This document shows, piece by piece, positions 20,702 through 32,358 of a stretch of DNA of 64,000 nt. Position 1 is the stretch's first letter. Each line of letters starts with the position of its first letter. The notes beneath the pieces are model-generated. The model saw nothing but the letters and a program-made list of their open reading frames with translations. It was not told where the DNA came from and did no database searches. Source of the DNA: Amoebidium appalachense. Taxonomy: Eukaryota; Ichthyosporea. The stretch covers positions 8,246,001 through 8,310,000 of the forward strand of contig CAVNZM010000011.1 of the NCBI GenBank assembly GCA_963693365.1, given 5' to 3'. A program made the translations under genes and the position numbers.

Positions 20702-21556
20702 TGTTGTAATACGTAGTATTTACATATGGTAAGATCTTCTCAGTTTGTGTTATGTTTCAGTTCATATGCTTAGTGTAAATGCCACACTCCTATTATGTAA
20801 AGTGTAGCATCGATCTCCGATATGCTTGTATACTTGTAATCGTGTTGTATCGGCTCTAATCGTGTATTGTAATATCGATTAGAATATTTATATGTGTGTA
20901 CACGGATCCACCCACTCAGGGAGAGACGTGTACATGTTCGTGTGTACATAAATATCTCTGGTTATAGTTATGCTATTACTATCTTGTTTGTTGATCTGTG
21001 CTCTCTTTTCCTTCCTCTTTCTCCTTCCTTATTTTCTTTTCTTTCTCTCTTTGTCTTCATGTGTATAATCGTATTTCTTTTCTACTAATATATGTTAGGT
21101 AGATTTGTGTTACTTAATACGTGTTCATTGGACGGTAACACACTTAGGCTACACTTAGAATAGCATGTGTGTTTAGACTTCATTAATTTACTTTAGTTTT
21201 CATGTGTTGCCGGGCTTTAACCAATCATCAAGGTTAAGTGTGATATGTCTGAGTCTTTGCAGTATGTCATAGGTTAGAACTTCCTTGATGATGACACGAG
21301 TTGACCTTAACTAGTGTCTGTGTCCTATCGTGTGCGTCTCCGCGTACCGGATCTCTCTGAAAGCAATTGGTTCTTAGTGATTGGTTTCTATTAGAGATAG
21401 ATCTGATTTCCGACTGGTCGGAAATCATGTATGGATTGGACTTAGAGGAATTTCAGGTATTTATTCGAAGATCCACCGTTCTCACTCCCCCGCGCCGTTT
21501 TTTCTGTCACACCACCACTTGTCTCTGCTTACATCCCAAATATTATACATTTAACA
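20702..21556 (+). repeat. Right LTR of copia-1
   Basis: It starts TGTTGTAATACG after the polypurine tract, ends TTTAACA, and aligns with the two left segments. The 3' third is shorter and diverged from the left LTR. Confidence 0.85.
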
Positions 21557-21581
21557 CAGGGGGCGGGGCCCCGGGCGTATT

Positions 21582-21930
21582 GGTTTTATTTGTGGAAATT
21601 ATTGACATAAATATTTTTCTGGGTAAACACGTAGGATGGGTGTTCGATACCAACATAACCATGTAGGCTTCATTTCGTGTTTTAGCAGTTAGCGGTTGGC
21701 TGCCCGCACACGGGCACCTATTAGCCAGTCAAAACATCAGATACCACAGATCACTAGACCGAGTTATGATTGGCTCGGATCAGATTTCACATATCACTAG
21801 ATCGATTTTTGATTGGCTCAGATCGGTAGGCTTAGGTATATAAGCACGACAGTTTTTAGCAGATCAGCAAGCTACAAACACATCTTCTGTGTTTAGCATC
21901 CACAGCCTTACAGCTATATATTCCTTTTCA
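21582..21930 (+). repeat. YR-1 A repeat, first copy, with promoter
   Basis: It begins GGTTTTATTTGTGGAAATTA. It holds two inverted CCAAT motifs (GATTGGCTCGG, GATTGGCTCAG) and a TATA box GTATATAAGC at about 21836-21845, some 135 bp before the gag ATG. Copies: 26471-26820 and 31346-31695. Confidence 0.75.
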
Positions 21931-21977
21931 CCATATATTCCTTTTCATTCTCCCTATCTTTCCCTACGCCGGTCAGC

Positions 21978-23146
21978 ATGCCGCCGAAAAAGCGCCAGGC
22001 CTCAGCCGCCGCCCCTGCCGCGGCACCTAAGCGCCTGACCCGCAGCGACCTCCGCCACAGGCTGACCAACGCTCCCGCGGACACTGACGCGCCTCCAGCG
22101 GCCCATACCACCACGGACCCGGACCCGCCGGCTACTCTCCCCTCCACTCCTGAAGTCCCCCCTCAGGCCCCGCCGTCCCCGCAGATGACTTCTCAAGACG
22201 CCGTCCTGGCCGCCCTCACCGCCATCAGCACCCAGATGGCTGGCGTCCTGGCTGCTCTCACCAACCGCGACCCTCCCGCGCCCCCCGCCGCGCCCTCCAC
22301 ACCCGGGGAGGTTTCCCCGGGGCTGCATCTCGGCCCTGACCTTGACCTGCCTGCCCTGCCCGCGCCCCCCATCACAGGTGAGAACACTGGCGACATTCAG
22401 CCGGGCACACTCCCGCTTCCCCCCGCGGATGTGCTGGCAGATTTGCGCGCCAATCGTTTCGTCGACCTGTATAAGTTCACCCCCGCCGCCCTCCTGGCCC
22501 CATCCAAGAAAGGTCAGCATCTGCGCATGGCCGACGACGGCAGCATCGAGACTTTTCGCCAAGACAAACCCGTTCCCCTGCGTTCACTCGTCATTTGGAT
22601 CCAAGCTTGGACCCATTACATGGCCGCCAAGCACCACCTCGGCCTTCCCACGGACAAAGACGTACTTTGGACTCAGCACATCACTCGCCTCAGCACCCGA
22701 TACCCGTGGGCCCAGATCCACAACTATGACGTATACGCCCGCACCGTGGCCCACCAGCAGGGTCGGGCTCCGATCGAGTGCCCCAACCTGCTCGCCCAAC
22801 TCCACCAGGATCTCCTCCTGCCACCCACTCTGCTCATCCAGGACGCATGTCAGCGCTGTGGCTTCCCCGACCACCCCAGCGCGGCCTGCCCCATGTACCC
22901 CAAGCCCGGCTGTGGTCTTGACGGCTTTAAGCCGCCCCACAAGCCCGGCGGGGGTCACACCCCTAACCGCCCTGGCCCGCAACCCGGCCCGGCAAAACCG
23001 GCCCGACCCGTGGATCTACCCGCGACGCACTGCAGGAATTTCCACATTAACGGTCGGTCCTGCGCTAAGCAGCCCTGCCCCTTCTCCCACGTGTGCCCGC
23101 TCTGCTCTGGCACACACCCCCGCAAAGACTGCAAGCACAATGCCTA
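21978..23146 (+). CDS. YR-1 Gag, copy 1
   Basis: 389 aa from ATG 21978. The N-terminal 150 residues are basic then Pro/Ala-rich. Residues 150-290 form a more ordered core (VDLYKFTPAALLAPSKKG, LVIWIQAWTHYMAAKHH). Residues 291-304 are a classic CX2CX4HX4C zinc knuckle (CQRCGFPDHPSAAC), and residues 352-385 hold a further Cys/His cluster ending CPLCSGTHPRKDC. It probably coats the element RNA. The deduced protein appears identical to copy 2. Confidence 0.8.
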
Positions 23147-23543
23147 GTCTACGCGCACACCCACACACACAGCTAGAACATAGGGGTTAGGAGCTAGGAC
23201 ACACGAGTACAGGGAAACGGAGCTCGGGAGAACGGGCCAATAGGGCTGAGTACAAAATTTCGCAGGCCAACTACGGCGCCCGCGCGCGTCAAGAATAAAT
23301 GTCCCTATACAAAGACGTTTATTCTGGCCACTGCACATAATTTTACTCCCCCCCCCCCCATCCCACGAGCCTCCCCCCCCCCTTACACTCACCTAGCACT
23401 CCCTCCCCCCCCCCCTTCTTCTACCGCTGTGTCCGCCCACACCCCCGCGTGCTCGGGCACATTCCCCTGCACAGGGCCCCGCTGCCCTCCCTGCCAACCC
23501 TCACTTGGGCCCAGCTGCCCTACTCTAACCCCCCGGGGCCCTG

Positions 23544-23582
<39 letters not shown>

Positions 23583-23598
23583 CTGCCGGGATCTCCCC
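23147..23598 (+). other. Gag-pol spacer with poly-C, copy 1
   Basis: Several stops follow gag, then C-rich DNA with a 35-base C run (about 23547-23581). Upstream of RT there is no ATG in the pol frame. Confidence 0.6.
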
Positions 23599-26352
23599 AA
23601 GGGTACACCACCCTTGCTAACCACCCCTTCCCCCGAGGCTCAGACCCGGAGGCCCGCCCGCTGCCCCAGCACCACATTGACACCTCCCGCCTCCGGGAAC
23701 TGCTGGCCTCCTACCCGGACCAACCATTCGCCGCACAACTCCTCCACGATGTCGAATTCGGCGTCGACATCGGCTATCGCGGCCCCTCCACCTCTCGGGT
23801 GGGCCCCAACCTACCCACCACCCCGGAGGCAGCTGCCGCTATCACGGTGGATATTGCCAAAGAAGTCGCCCTCGGCCACCTGCGCGGCCCCCTCTCCCCG
23901 GCCCAATTCTTTGACGAATTTCCCGTCCACCGTTCCTCCCCCATCGGCGCCGTTACCAAGAAAGGGAACCCCCCCAAGTACCGTCGAATCCACCACCTCT
24001 CCTGGCCCCGGGGTAGCAGTGTCAATGACAGCATCACCTACCCCGACGAACTTCAGTACATTCGCGCCCGGGATGTCACCCAACTCATTCTCGACGCAGG
24101 CCCCGGCTGCTACATGGCCGTGGCAGATGTGCAGGCTGCCTTCCGGCACATGCCCATCCGACCGGAAGACCACCACTTAATGGCATTCAAATGGCAAGGG
24201 CATTTTTACGTTGAAACCAGACTGCCCTTCGGCCTGAAATCTAGCCCAGCCATCTGGGAACGGATCGCGGCCACCCTACAGTGGCTGGCACACCAGCACG
24301 GTATTACCCTCATCCGCCACTACGTAGACGACTGGATTATAGTCGCCCCCACACAACAGCAGTGCCAACGTCACCTATCCACCTTCCTGCAACTCTGCCG
24401 AGAGCTGCACATTGCCATCTCCGAAGACAAGATGCAGGGCCCGGCTACCCGTGTCGTCTTCATCGGTATCGAATTCGACTCCATCGCCATGGAGGCACGA
24501 ATCCCGGCTTCCAAGCTCTCGGACCTACTCGACCTCACTTCCCACCCAAAGCCCACCATCACCATTCGGGACCTCCAGTCCCTCCTCGGCAAACTCACCT
24601 GGTGTGCCCAGCTGGTTCCCCCCGGGAGGGCCTTCTCCCAGCGCCTATGGGCCCTTCTCCGGACCCACCCACACCTTGCCGGCCACCACCACATACGACT
24701 GACTGCTGCCGCCCGGGCCGACATAGCCGAATGGCACCAGTTCCTCACATCATGGAATGGGGTGCACCTCATCACACCCCCCACATACACCACCCTGGCC
24801 ACTGATGCTGCCGGATCGGTGGGTCTAGGTGGCCACTGGCTCGACCAATGGTTCTTCATGCCCTGGTCCCCCTCCACCCAAGCCCTCTATGCTCATGAGG
24901 GTAAACTCGGTTCTTCCGTCATCGAACTCCTGGCCATCGCAGCCGCCGTGGCCCTCTGGGCCCCCTCCTGGTCCACCCACCATGTCCGTATTTTATGCGA
25001 CAACACGGGTGCTGTGTCTGACCTGCACTCCCGGTCTTCCCCCCACCCCGTGATGGCCAAACTTATTCGGTTCATCACCCGCATGGAAATGCAATACCAA
25101 TTTACGTTACAGGCATCCTACCTACCAGGACCCCTCAACCATCTGGCCGATGCCATTTCTCGTAACCAACTTCCCCCGGGCCCGACGACTCCGACCTTCC
25201 CTGCAACCGGAGCCCTGCCCCTTCCCCTCCTGGGTCCACGAGTTCCTATCCCTTCCCTTGGGCTAACCCCCCCCCCCCCCCCCCCCCCAGATCTCCCGTT
25301 CCGGAGCAACACTGGCAGATTGGCCCCCCACTTTGCTCCGGCCGAGCTGCTTCGAGCCACCACTACCCTGCAGGAATGCCAGGCCCTGAGTCTCAACCTC
25401 GACTCTCGGGCCTTTTACTCCCGGGTGCAAAAAGTGTTCATCGATTTCTGTGTGGCATCTCGGCTGCAATCCTCCTCCGGGTCCTCCCTCCCGGCCTCCC
25501 CACACACCGTGCAACTTTTTCTCGCCTGGTGTGCCCAACGAGGGGTACAGGCCTCTTCCTTAACCGGCTACAATTCGGCCATCACCAGGCTCCACCTCGA
25601 CATGGGCCTCCCTGCTCCCTACCCCCACGACAAGTCTCTGGCCTGGTTCCTACGGGGGGTGGGCCGATGGCAGCTTTCTCACAACATCCGACCCCGCTCA
25701 TCCACCAGGGAACCCCTCCTCCCCTCCCACCTCCGCCTACTCCATGGCCAGTGCCCCACCAAGGCCTCCTCGGCCAATCTCCGGCTATGGACGGCCCTCA
25801 TCGTCGGTTTCTGTGGTCTCCTCCGTTCAGGGGAATTTACCTCCAAGACCCTGACTTCTTTCGACCCGTCCCGTCACGTTAAACGGAAGGACGTGACCTT
25901 CAGCTACACCCCCACCGGTACTTTGTCCCATGCCACCCTCCACCTGCCAACCTCTAAGACGGATGTACAGGCCCGAGGTGTCAACGTCACCCTAGCTGCC
26001 CTGCCCCTCACCCACTTCTCCCCAGCCCATCTCCTCCGGCAGTTCCTGGATACAACGTCCGGTCAACCCGACGACCCCCTCTTCAGTCTCGGTGGCATCC
26101 CCTACACCAAGAGTGCTTTCTCTGCCGATTTCCGTGCCCTCCTCTCCCGGGCAGGCCTCTCACCCTCCCGGTTTGCCGGACACAGCCTCCGCATCGGGGG
26201 GGGCCACAGCACTGGCTGAGGCCGGGGTCGACGACTCCCGGATCAAACAACTCGGCCGGTGGTCCTCCGACTGCTTCCTGATCTATACCCGACTTCGTCC
26301 GGCCTCCATTGCTGCCACCACCACACGTGTATTCGCCTCTATTCTTAAGTGA
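23599..26352 (+). pseudogene. YR-1 Pol (RT, RNase H, tyrosine recombinase), copy 1
   Basis: RT domain with PIGAVTKKGNPPKYRRIHHL, ADVQAAFRHMPI and catalytic YVDD (24321-24332). RNase H with ATDAAGSVGLGGHW, IELLAIAAAV, RILCDNTGAV and LNHLADAISR. After a poly-C linker comes the recombinase with catalytic Arg in GLLRSGEF, H-S-L-R box, GRWSS and Tyr in LIYTR. A G run at 26196-26203 (8 G; copy 2 has 7) shifts the frame just after HSLRIGG, so the catalytic tyrosine is lost in this copy. The first in-frame Met lies inside RT, so start or recoding is unknown. Confidence 0.8.
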
Positions 26353-26380
26353 AACCTTTGGAGCAAGCATACTGCTCTCG

Positions 26381-26470
26381 TGCCGTGGTTTACAACCATT
26401 GCAGGTTCACTTTCGTCCAAGGGGATGTCCCCCTAGAGGCAACACACGTCCCGGAGTAGTTTTTCATAGA
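26381..26470 (+). repeat. YR-1 B repeat, copy 1 (internal junction)
   Basis: It runs TGCCGTGGTTTACAACCATT ... GTAGTTTTTCATAGA, with an internal GGGGATGTCCCC hairpin, and directly abuts the A repeat at 26471. Other copies: 31256-31345 and 31825-31914. Confidence 0.8.
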
Positions 26471-26820
26471 GGTTTTATTTGTGGAAATTATTGACATAAA
26501 TATTTTTCTGGGTAAACACGTAGGATGGGTGTTCGATACCAACATAACCATGTAGGCTTCATTTCGTGTTTTAGCAGTTAGCGGTTGGCTGCCCGCACAC
26601 GGGCACCTATTAGCCAGTCAAAACATCAGATACCACAGATCACTAGACCGAGTTATGATTGGCTCGGATCAGATTTCACATATCACTAGATCGATTTTTG
26701 ATTGGCTCAGATCGGTAGGCTTAGGTATATAAGCACGACAGTTTTTAGCAGATCAGCAAGCTACAAACACATCTTCTGTGTTTAGCATCCACAGCCTTAC
26801 AGCTATATATCCCATTTCCT
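26471..26820 (+). repeat. YR-1 A repeat, second copy, with promoter
   Basis: Near-identical to 21582-21930, with the same inverted CCAAT pair and TATA box (about 26725-26734). It differs at its 3' end, where a TATATTCCTTTTCACCA duplication of copy 1 is absent. Confidence 0.75.
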
Positions 26821-26855
26821 TTTCATTCTCCCTATCTTTCCCTACGCCGGTCAGC

Positions 26856-28024
26856 ATGCCGCCGAAAAAGCGCCAGGCCTCAGCCGCCGCCCCTGCCGCG
26901 GCACCTAAGCGCCTGACCCGCAGCGACCTCCGCCACAGGCTGACCAACGCTCCCGCGGACACTGACGCGCCTCCAGCGGCCCATACCACCACGGACCCGG
27001 ACCCGCCGGCTACTCTCCCCTCCACTCCTGAAGTCCCCCCTCAGGCCCCGCCGTCCCCGCAGATGACTTCTCAAGACGCCGTCCTGGCCGCCCTCACCGC
27101 CATCAGCACCCAGATGGCTGGCGTCCTGGCTGCTCTCACCAACCGCGACCCTCCCGCGCCCCCCGCCGCGCCCTCCACACCCGGGGAGGTTTCCCCGGGG
27201 CTGCATCTCGGCCCTGACCTTGACCTGCCTGCCCTGCCCGCGCCCCCCATCACAGGTGAGAACACTGGCGACATTCAGCCGGGCACACTCCCGCTTCCCC
27301 CCGCGGATGTGCTGGCAGATTTGCGCGCCAATCGTTTCGTCGACCTGTATAAGTTCACCCCCGCCGCCCTCCTGGCCCCATCCAAGAAAGGTCAGCATCT
27401 GCGCATGGCCGACGACGGCAGCATCGAGACTTTTCGCCAAGACAAACCCGTTCCCCTGCGTTCACTCGTCATTTGGATCCAAGCTTGGACCCATTACATG
27501 GCCGCCAAGCACCACCTCGGCCTTCCCACGGACAAAGACGTACTTTGGACTCAGCACATCACTCGCCTCAGCACCCGATACCCGTGGGCCCAGATCCACA
27601 ACTATGACGTATACGCCCGCACCGTGGCCCACCAGCAGGGTCGGGCTCCGATCGAGTGCCCCAACCTGCTCGCCCAACTCCACCAGGATCTCCTCCTGCC
27701 ACCCACTCTGCTCATCCAGGACGCATGTCAGCGCTGTGGCTTCCCCGACCACCCCAGCGCGGCCTGCCCCATGTACCCCAAGCCCGGCTGTGGTCTTGAC
27801 GGCTTTAAGCCGCCCCACAAGCCCGGCGGGGGTCACACCCCTAACCGCCCTGGCCCGCAACCCGGCCCGGCAAAACCGGCCCGACCCGTGGATCTACCCG
27901 CGACGCACTGCAGGAATTTCCACATTAACGGTCGGTCCTGCGCTAAGCAGCCCTGCCCCTTCTCCCACGTGTGCCCGCTCTGCTCTGGCACACACCCCCG
28001 CAAAGACTGCAAGCACAATGCCTA
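26856..28024 (+). CDS. YR-1 Gag, copy 2
   Basis: 389 aa, the same deduced sequence as copy 1, with the zinc knuckle at residues 291-304 and the second Cys/His cluster at 352-385. An ATG with good context lies about 125 bp after the TATA box. An in-frame upstream ATG (26778) sits close to the TATA box and is less likely to be used. Confidence 0.8.
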
Positions 28025-28304
28025 GTCTACGCGCACACCCACACACACAGCTAGAACATAGGGGTTAGGAGCTAGGACACACGAGTACAGGGAAACGGAG
28101 CTCGGGAGAACGGGCCAATAGGGCTGAGTACAAAATTTCGCAGGCCAACTACGGCGCCCGCGCGCGTCAAGAATAAATGTCCCTATACAAAGACGTTTAT
28201 TCTGGCCACTGCACATAATTTTACTCCCCCCCCCCCCATCCCACGAGCCTCCCCCCCCCCTTACACTCACCTAGCACTCCCTCCCCCCCCCTTCTTCTAC
28301 CGCT
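28025..28304 (+). other. Gag-pol spacer, copy 2
   Basis: Same spacer as in copy 1, with multiple stops. Gag and pol lie in the same frame. Confidence 0.55.
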
Positions 28305-28419
28305 GTGTCCGCCCACACCCCCGCGTGCTCGGGCACATTCCCCTGCACAGGGCCCCGCTGCCCTCCCTGCCAACCCTCACTTGGGCCCAGCTGCCCTACT
28401 CTAACCCCCCGGGGCCCTG

Positions 28420-28457
<38 letters not shown>

Positions 28458-31227
28458 CTGCCGGGATCTCCCCAAGGGTACACCACCCTTGCTAACCACC
28501 CCTTCCCCCGAGGCTCAGACCCGGAGGCCCGCCCGCTGCCCCAGCACCACATTGACACCTCCCGCCTCCGGGAACTGCTGGCCTCCTACCCGGACCAACC
28601 ATTCGCCGCACAACTCCTCCACGATGTCGAATTCGGCGTCGACATCGGCTATCGCGGCCCCTCCACCTCTCGGGTGGGCCCCAACCTACCCACCACCCCG
28701 GAGGCAGCTGCCGCTATCACGGTGGATATTGCCAAAGAAGTCGCCCTCGGCCACCTGCGCGGCCCCCTCTCCCCGGCCCAATTCTTTGACGAATTTCCCG
28801 TCCACCGTTCCTCCCCCATCGGCGCCGTTACCAAGAAAGGGAACCCCCCCAAGTACCGTCGAATCCACCACCTCTCCTGGCCCCGGGGTAGCAGTGTCAA
28901 TGACAGCATCACCTACCCCGACGAACTTCAGTACATTCGCGCCCGGGATGTCACCCAACTCATTCTCGACGCAGGCCCCGGCTGCTACATGGCCGTGGCA
29001 GATGTGCAGGCTGCCTTCCGGCACATGCCCATCCGACCGGAAGACCACCACTTAATGGCATTCAAATGGCAAGGGCATTTTTACGTTGAAACCAGACTGC
29101 CCTTCGGCCTGAAATCTAGCCCAGCCATCTGGGAACGGATCGCGGCCACCCTACAGTGGCTGGCACACCAGCACGGTATTACCCTCATCCGCCACTACGT
29201 AGACGACTGGATTATAGTCGCCCCCACACAACAGCAGTGCCAACGTCACCTATCCACCTTCCTGCAACTCTGCCGAGAGCTGCACATTGCCATCTCCGAA
29301 GACAAGATGCAGGGCCCGGCTACCCGTGTCGTCTTCATCGGTATCGAATTCGACTCCATCGCCATGGAGGCACGAATCCCGGCTTCCAAGCTCTCGGACC
29401 TACTCGACCTCACTTCCCACCCAAAGCCCACCATCACCATTCGGGACCTCCAGTCCCTCCTCGGCAAACTCACCTGGTGTGCCCAGCTGGTTCCCCCCGG
29501 GAGGGCCTTCTCCCAGCGCCTATGGGCCCTTCTCCGGACCCACCCACACCTTGCCGGCCACCACCACATACGACTGACTGCTGCCGCCCGGGCCGACATA
29601 GCCGAATGGCACCAGTTCCTCACATCATGGAATGGGGTGCACCTCATCACACCCCCCACATACACCACCCTGGCCACTGATGCTGCCGGATCGGTGGGTC
29701 TAGGTGGCCACTGGCTCGACCAATGGTTCTTCATGCCCTGGTCCCCCTCCACCCAAGCCCTCTATGCTCATGAGGGTAAACTCGGTTCTTCCGTCATCGA
29801 ACTCCTGGCCATCGCAGCCGCCGTGGCCCTCTGGGCCCCCTCCTGGTCCACCCACCATGTCCGTATTTTATGCGACAACACGGGTGCTGTGGCTGACCTG
29901 CACTCCCGGTCTTCCCCCCACCCCGTGATGGCCAAACTTATTCGGTTCATCACCCGCATGGAAATGCAATACCAATTTACGTTACAGGCATCCTACCTAC
30001 CAGGACCCCTCAACCATCTGGCCGATGCCATTTCTCGTAACCAACTTCCCCGGGCCCGACGACTCCGACCTTCCCTGCAACCGGAGCCCTGCCCCTTCCC
30101 CTCCTGGGTCCACGAGTTCCTATCCCTTCCCTTGGGCTAACCCCCCCCCCCCCCCCCCCCCCCCAGATCTCCCGTTCCGGAGCAACACTGGCAGATTGGC
30201 CCCCCACTTTGCTCCGGCCGAGCTGCTTCGAGCCACCACTACCCTGCAGGAATGCCAGGCCCTGAGTCTCAACCTCGACTCTCGGGCCTTTTACTCCCGG
30301 GTGCAAAAAGTGTTCATCGATTTCTGTGTGGCATCTCGGCTGCAATCCTCCTCCGGGTCCTCCCTCCCGGCCTCCCCACACACCGTGCAACTTTTTCTCG
30401 CCTGGTGTGCCCAACGAGGGGTACAGGCCTCTTCCTTAACCGGCTACAATTCGGCCATCACCAGGCTCCACCTCGACATGGGCCTCCCTGCTCCCTACCC
30501 CCACGACAAGTCTCTGGCCTGGTTCCTACGGGGGGTAGGCCGATGGCAGCTTTCTCACAACATCCGACCCCGCTCATCCACCAGGGAACCCCTCCTCCCC
30601 TCCCACCTCCGCCTACTCCATGGCCAGTGCCCCACCAAGGCCTCCTCGGCCAATCTCCGGCTATGGACGGCCCTCATCGTCGGTTTCTGTGGTCTCCTCC
30701 GTTCAGGGGAATTTACCTCCAAGACCCTGACTTCTTTCGACCCGTCCCGTCACGTTAAACGGAAGGACGTGACCTTCAGCTACACCCCCACCGGTACTTT
30801 GTCCCATGCCACCCTCCACCTGCCAACCTCTAAGACGGATGTACAGGCCCGAGGTGTCAACGTCACCCTAGCTGCCCTGCCCCTCACCCACTTCTCCCCA
30901 GCCCATCTCCTCCGGCAGTTCCTGGATACAACGTCCGGTCAACCCGACGACCCCCTCTTCAGTCTCGGTGGCATCCCCTACACCAAGAGTGCTTTCTCTG
31001 CCGATTTCCGTGCCCTCCTCTCCCGGGCAGGCCTCTCACCCTCCCGGTTTGCCGGACACAGCCTCCGCATCGGGGGGGCCACAGCACTGGCTGAGGCCGG
31101 GGTCGACGACTCCCGGATCAAACAACTCGGCCGGTGGTCCTCCGACTGCTTCCTGATCTATACCCGACTTCGTCCGGCCTCCATTGCTGCCACCACCACA
31201 CGTGTATTCGCCTCTATTCTTAAGTGA
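28305..31227 (+). pseudogene. YR-1 Pol (RT, RNase H, tyrosine recombinase), copy 2
   Basis: The frame opens with GTG, not ATG, and passes through a 34-base C run coding poly-proline into RT (YVDD at 29196-29207) and RNase H. It shifts at a C run near 30048-30051 (4 C; copy 1 has 5), which separates RT-RNase H from the recombinase. The recombinase frame then runs uninterrupted to 31227 with HSLRIGGATALAEAG, GRWSSDCFLIYTR and all catalytic residues. The lesions in the two copies are at different places, so the family consensus would be an intact polyprotein. Confidence 0.8.
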
Positions 31228-31255
31228 AACCTTTGGAGCAAGCATACTGCTCTCG

Positions 31256-31345
31256 TGCCGTGGTTTACAACCATTGCAGGTTCACTTTCGTCCAAGGGGA
31301 TGTCCCCCTAGAGGCAACACACGTCCCGAAGTAGTTTTTCATAGA
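31256..31345 (+). repeat. YR-1 B repeat, copy 2
   Basis: Same 90-bp block as 26381-26470, abutting the third A repeat. Confidence 0.8.
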
Positions 31346-31695
31346 GGTTTTATTTGTGGAAATTATTGACATAAATATTTTTCTGGGTAAACACGTAGGA
31401 TGGGTGTTCGATACCAACATAACCATGTAGGCTTCATTTCGTGTTTTAGCAGTTAGCGGTTGGCTGCCCGCACACGGGCACCTATTAGCCAGTCAAAACA
31501 TCAGATACCACAGATCACTAGACCGAGTTATGATTGGCTCGGATCAGATTTCACATATCACTAGATCGATTTTTGATTGGCTCAGATCGGTAGGCTTAGG
31601 TATATAAGCACGACAGTTTTTAGCAGATCAGCAAGCTACAAACACATCTTCTGTGTTTAGCATCCACAGCCTTACAGCTATATATTCCTTTTCAC
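31346..31695 (+). repeat. YR-1 A repeat, third copy
   Basis: It matches the copy-1 A repeat including the TATATATTCCTTTTCACC end, then passes into a 129-bp spacer not found in the other units. Confidence 0.8.
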
Positions 31696-31824
31696 CCACC
31701 CACCTACACCCACACACAACCCCCATTGATCCACACATACGTGCTGTTTTTTCACGGGGCGAAGACTTCCCCCGTTTTTTGGGCACATGGACCTCACGGA
31801 TCAATAAATTGATGACTGGGGGCT

Positions 31825-31914
31825 TGCCGTGGTTTACAACCATTGCAGGTTCACTTTCGTCCAAGGGGATGTCCCCCTAGAGGCAACACACGTCCCGAAG
31901 TAGTTTTTCATAGA
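31825..31914 (+). repeat. YR-1 terminal B repeat
   Basis: The right end of the element. It is followed by unrelated sequence (CGAAACAGGGGCG). Confidence 0.75.
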
Positions 31915-32100
31915 CGAAACAGGGGCGAAGAAAAACTTTATAAAGAGTGAGCAGATTAGCAGGATGGACATTAGAAATACTTGCGAAAATGCCTTGATAG
32001 ATGCGTAAACGACCACGCGCACGGGAGAAACTCAAAGCATGCCTCTTTAATATGAAGCAATGATTAGCAAGAGCACTCACAGTAACTGTTAGGTTTGATA
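31915..32100. other. Unassigned sequence
   Basis: No repeat partner or coding frame recognised in these 186 bases between YR-1 and the RT fragment. Confidence 0.4.
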
Positions 32101-32358
32101 CCACGCTCTCTCCCTCCACCCGGCAGCCCGCAAGTACTTCCAGTGCCGAGTCTAGGGTCGCCTGTTCCAGTACTGCGTCCTCCCCTTCGGTTGGTCGCAG
32201 AGCCCCTGGTTCTTCACCCAGCTCATGCGTTGCTTCGGACGTACTCTGCGCTGGCTTGGGGTGCGGGCGTATATTTATTTGGACGATTTCTTGATTGTCG
32301 ATCGACCCCCCCGGATCTATGGGGTTCGGGATCTAGTGACCCAGCTGTTGACGGGCCA
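32101..32358 (+). pseudogene. RT catalytic-core fragment, YR-2 type
   Basis: Translation gives YHALSLHPAARKYFQCRV, a stop, then RLFQYCVLPFGWSQSPWFFT and LGVRAYIYLDDFLIV, the DIRS-type RT palm with its YLDD active site, trailing into LVTQLLTGH. One in-frame TAG interrupts it. It resumes an RT about 30 residues beyond where the fragment ending at 5308 stops, and its style differs from YR-1 (YVDD, LPFGLKSSPAIW). It is therefore either the displaced remainder of that YR-2 copy or a second relic. RNase H is missing. Confidence 0.65.

Larger units (their letters stand above)
5309..21556 (+). mobile_element. Ty1/copia LTR retrotransposon copia-1, interrupted
   Basis: The left LTR is 5309-5379 plus 15003-15825, gag-pol is 15888-20307, and the right LTR is 20702-21556. 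The left LTR is split by a 9.6-kb DNA transposon. Without it the element would be about 6.6 kb. The domain order gag, protease, integrase, RT, RNase H is that of Ty1/copia. The flanks do not show a matching 5-bp duplication (CACCA on the left, CAGGG on the right), so the right junction was probably altered after insertion. Confidence 0.85.
21582..31914 (+). mobile_element. Head-to-tail dimer of tyrosine-recombinase retroelement YR-1
   Basis: The order is A1 (21582), gag, pol, B-A junction (26381/26471), gag, pol, B-A junction (31256/31346), spacer (31696-31824), terminal B (31825-31914). The two units are 4889 and 4875 bp and nearly identical. This is a split-direct-repeat architecture (A1-ORFs-B1A2-B2) as in Ngaro-type elements, with one extra unit inserted at the B-A junction. 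No adenine-methylase domain is seen between RNase H and recombinase, again Ngaro-like rather than DIRS1-like. The left flank follows 25 bases of GC-rich sequence after the copia LTR. The right flank is unrelated sequence. Confidence 0.8.

Noticed and set aside
21557-21581. Resumption of YR-2 RT directly after copia-1
   Set aside because: Only 25 GC-rich bases lie between the copia LTR and YR-1, with no RT coding and no clear target duplication.
26471-31345. YR-1 second unit as a plain assembly duplication
   Set aside because: Cannot be excluded, but the units differ by substitutions, a leader rearrangement and separate indels, and the third A repeat is followed by a distinct end, so I keep it as real pending long-read support.
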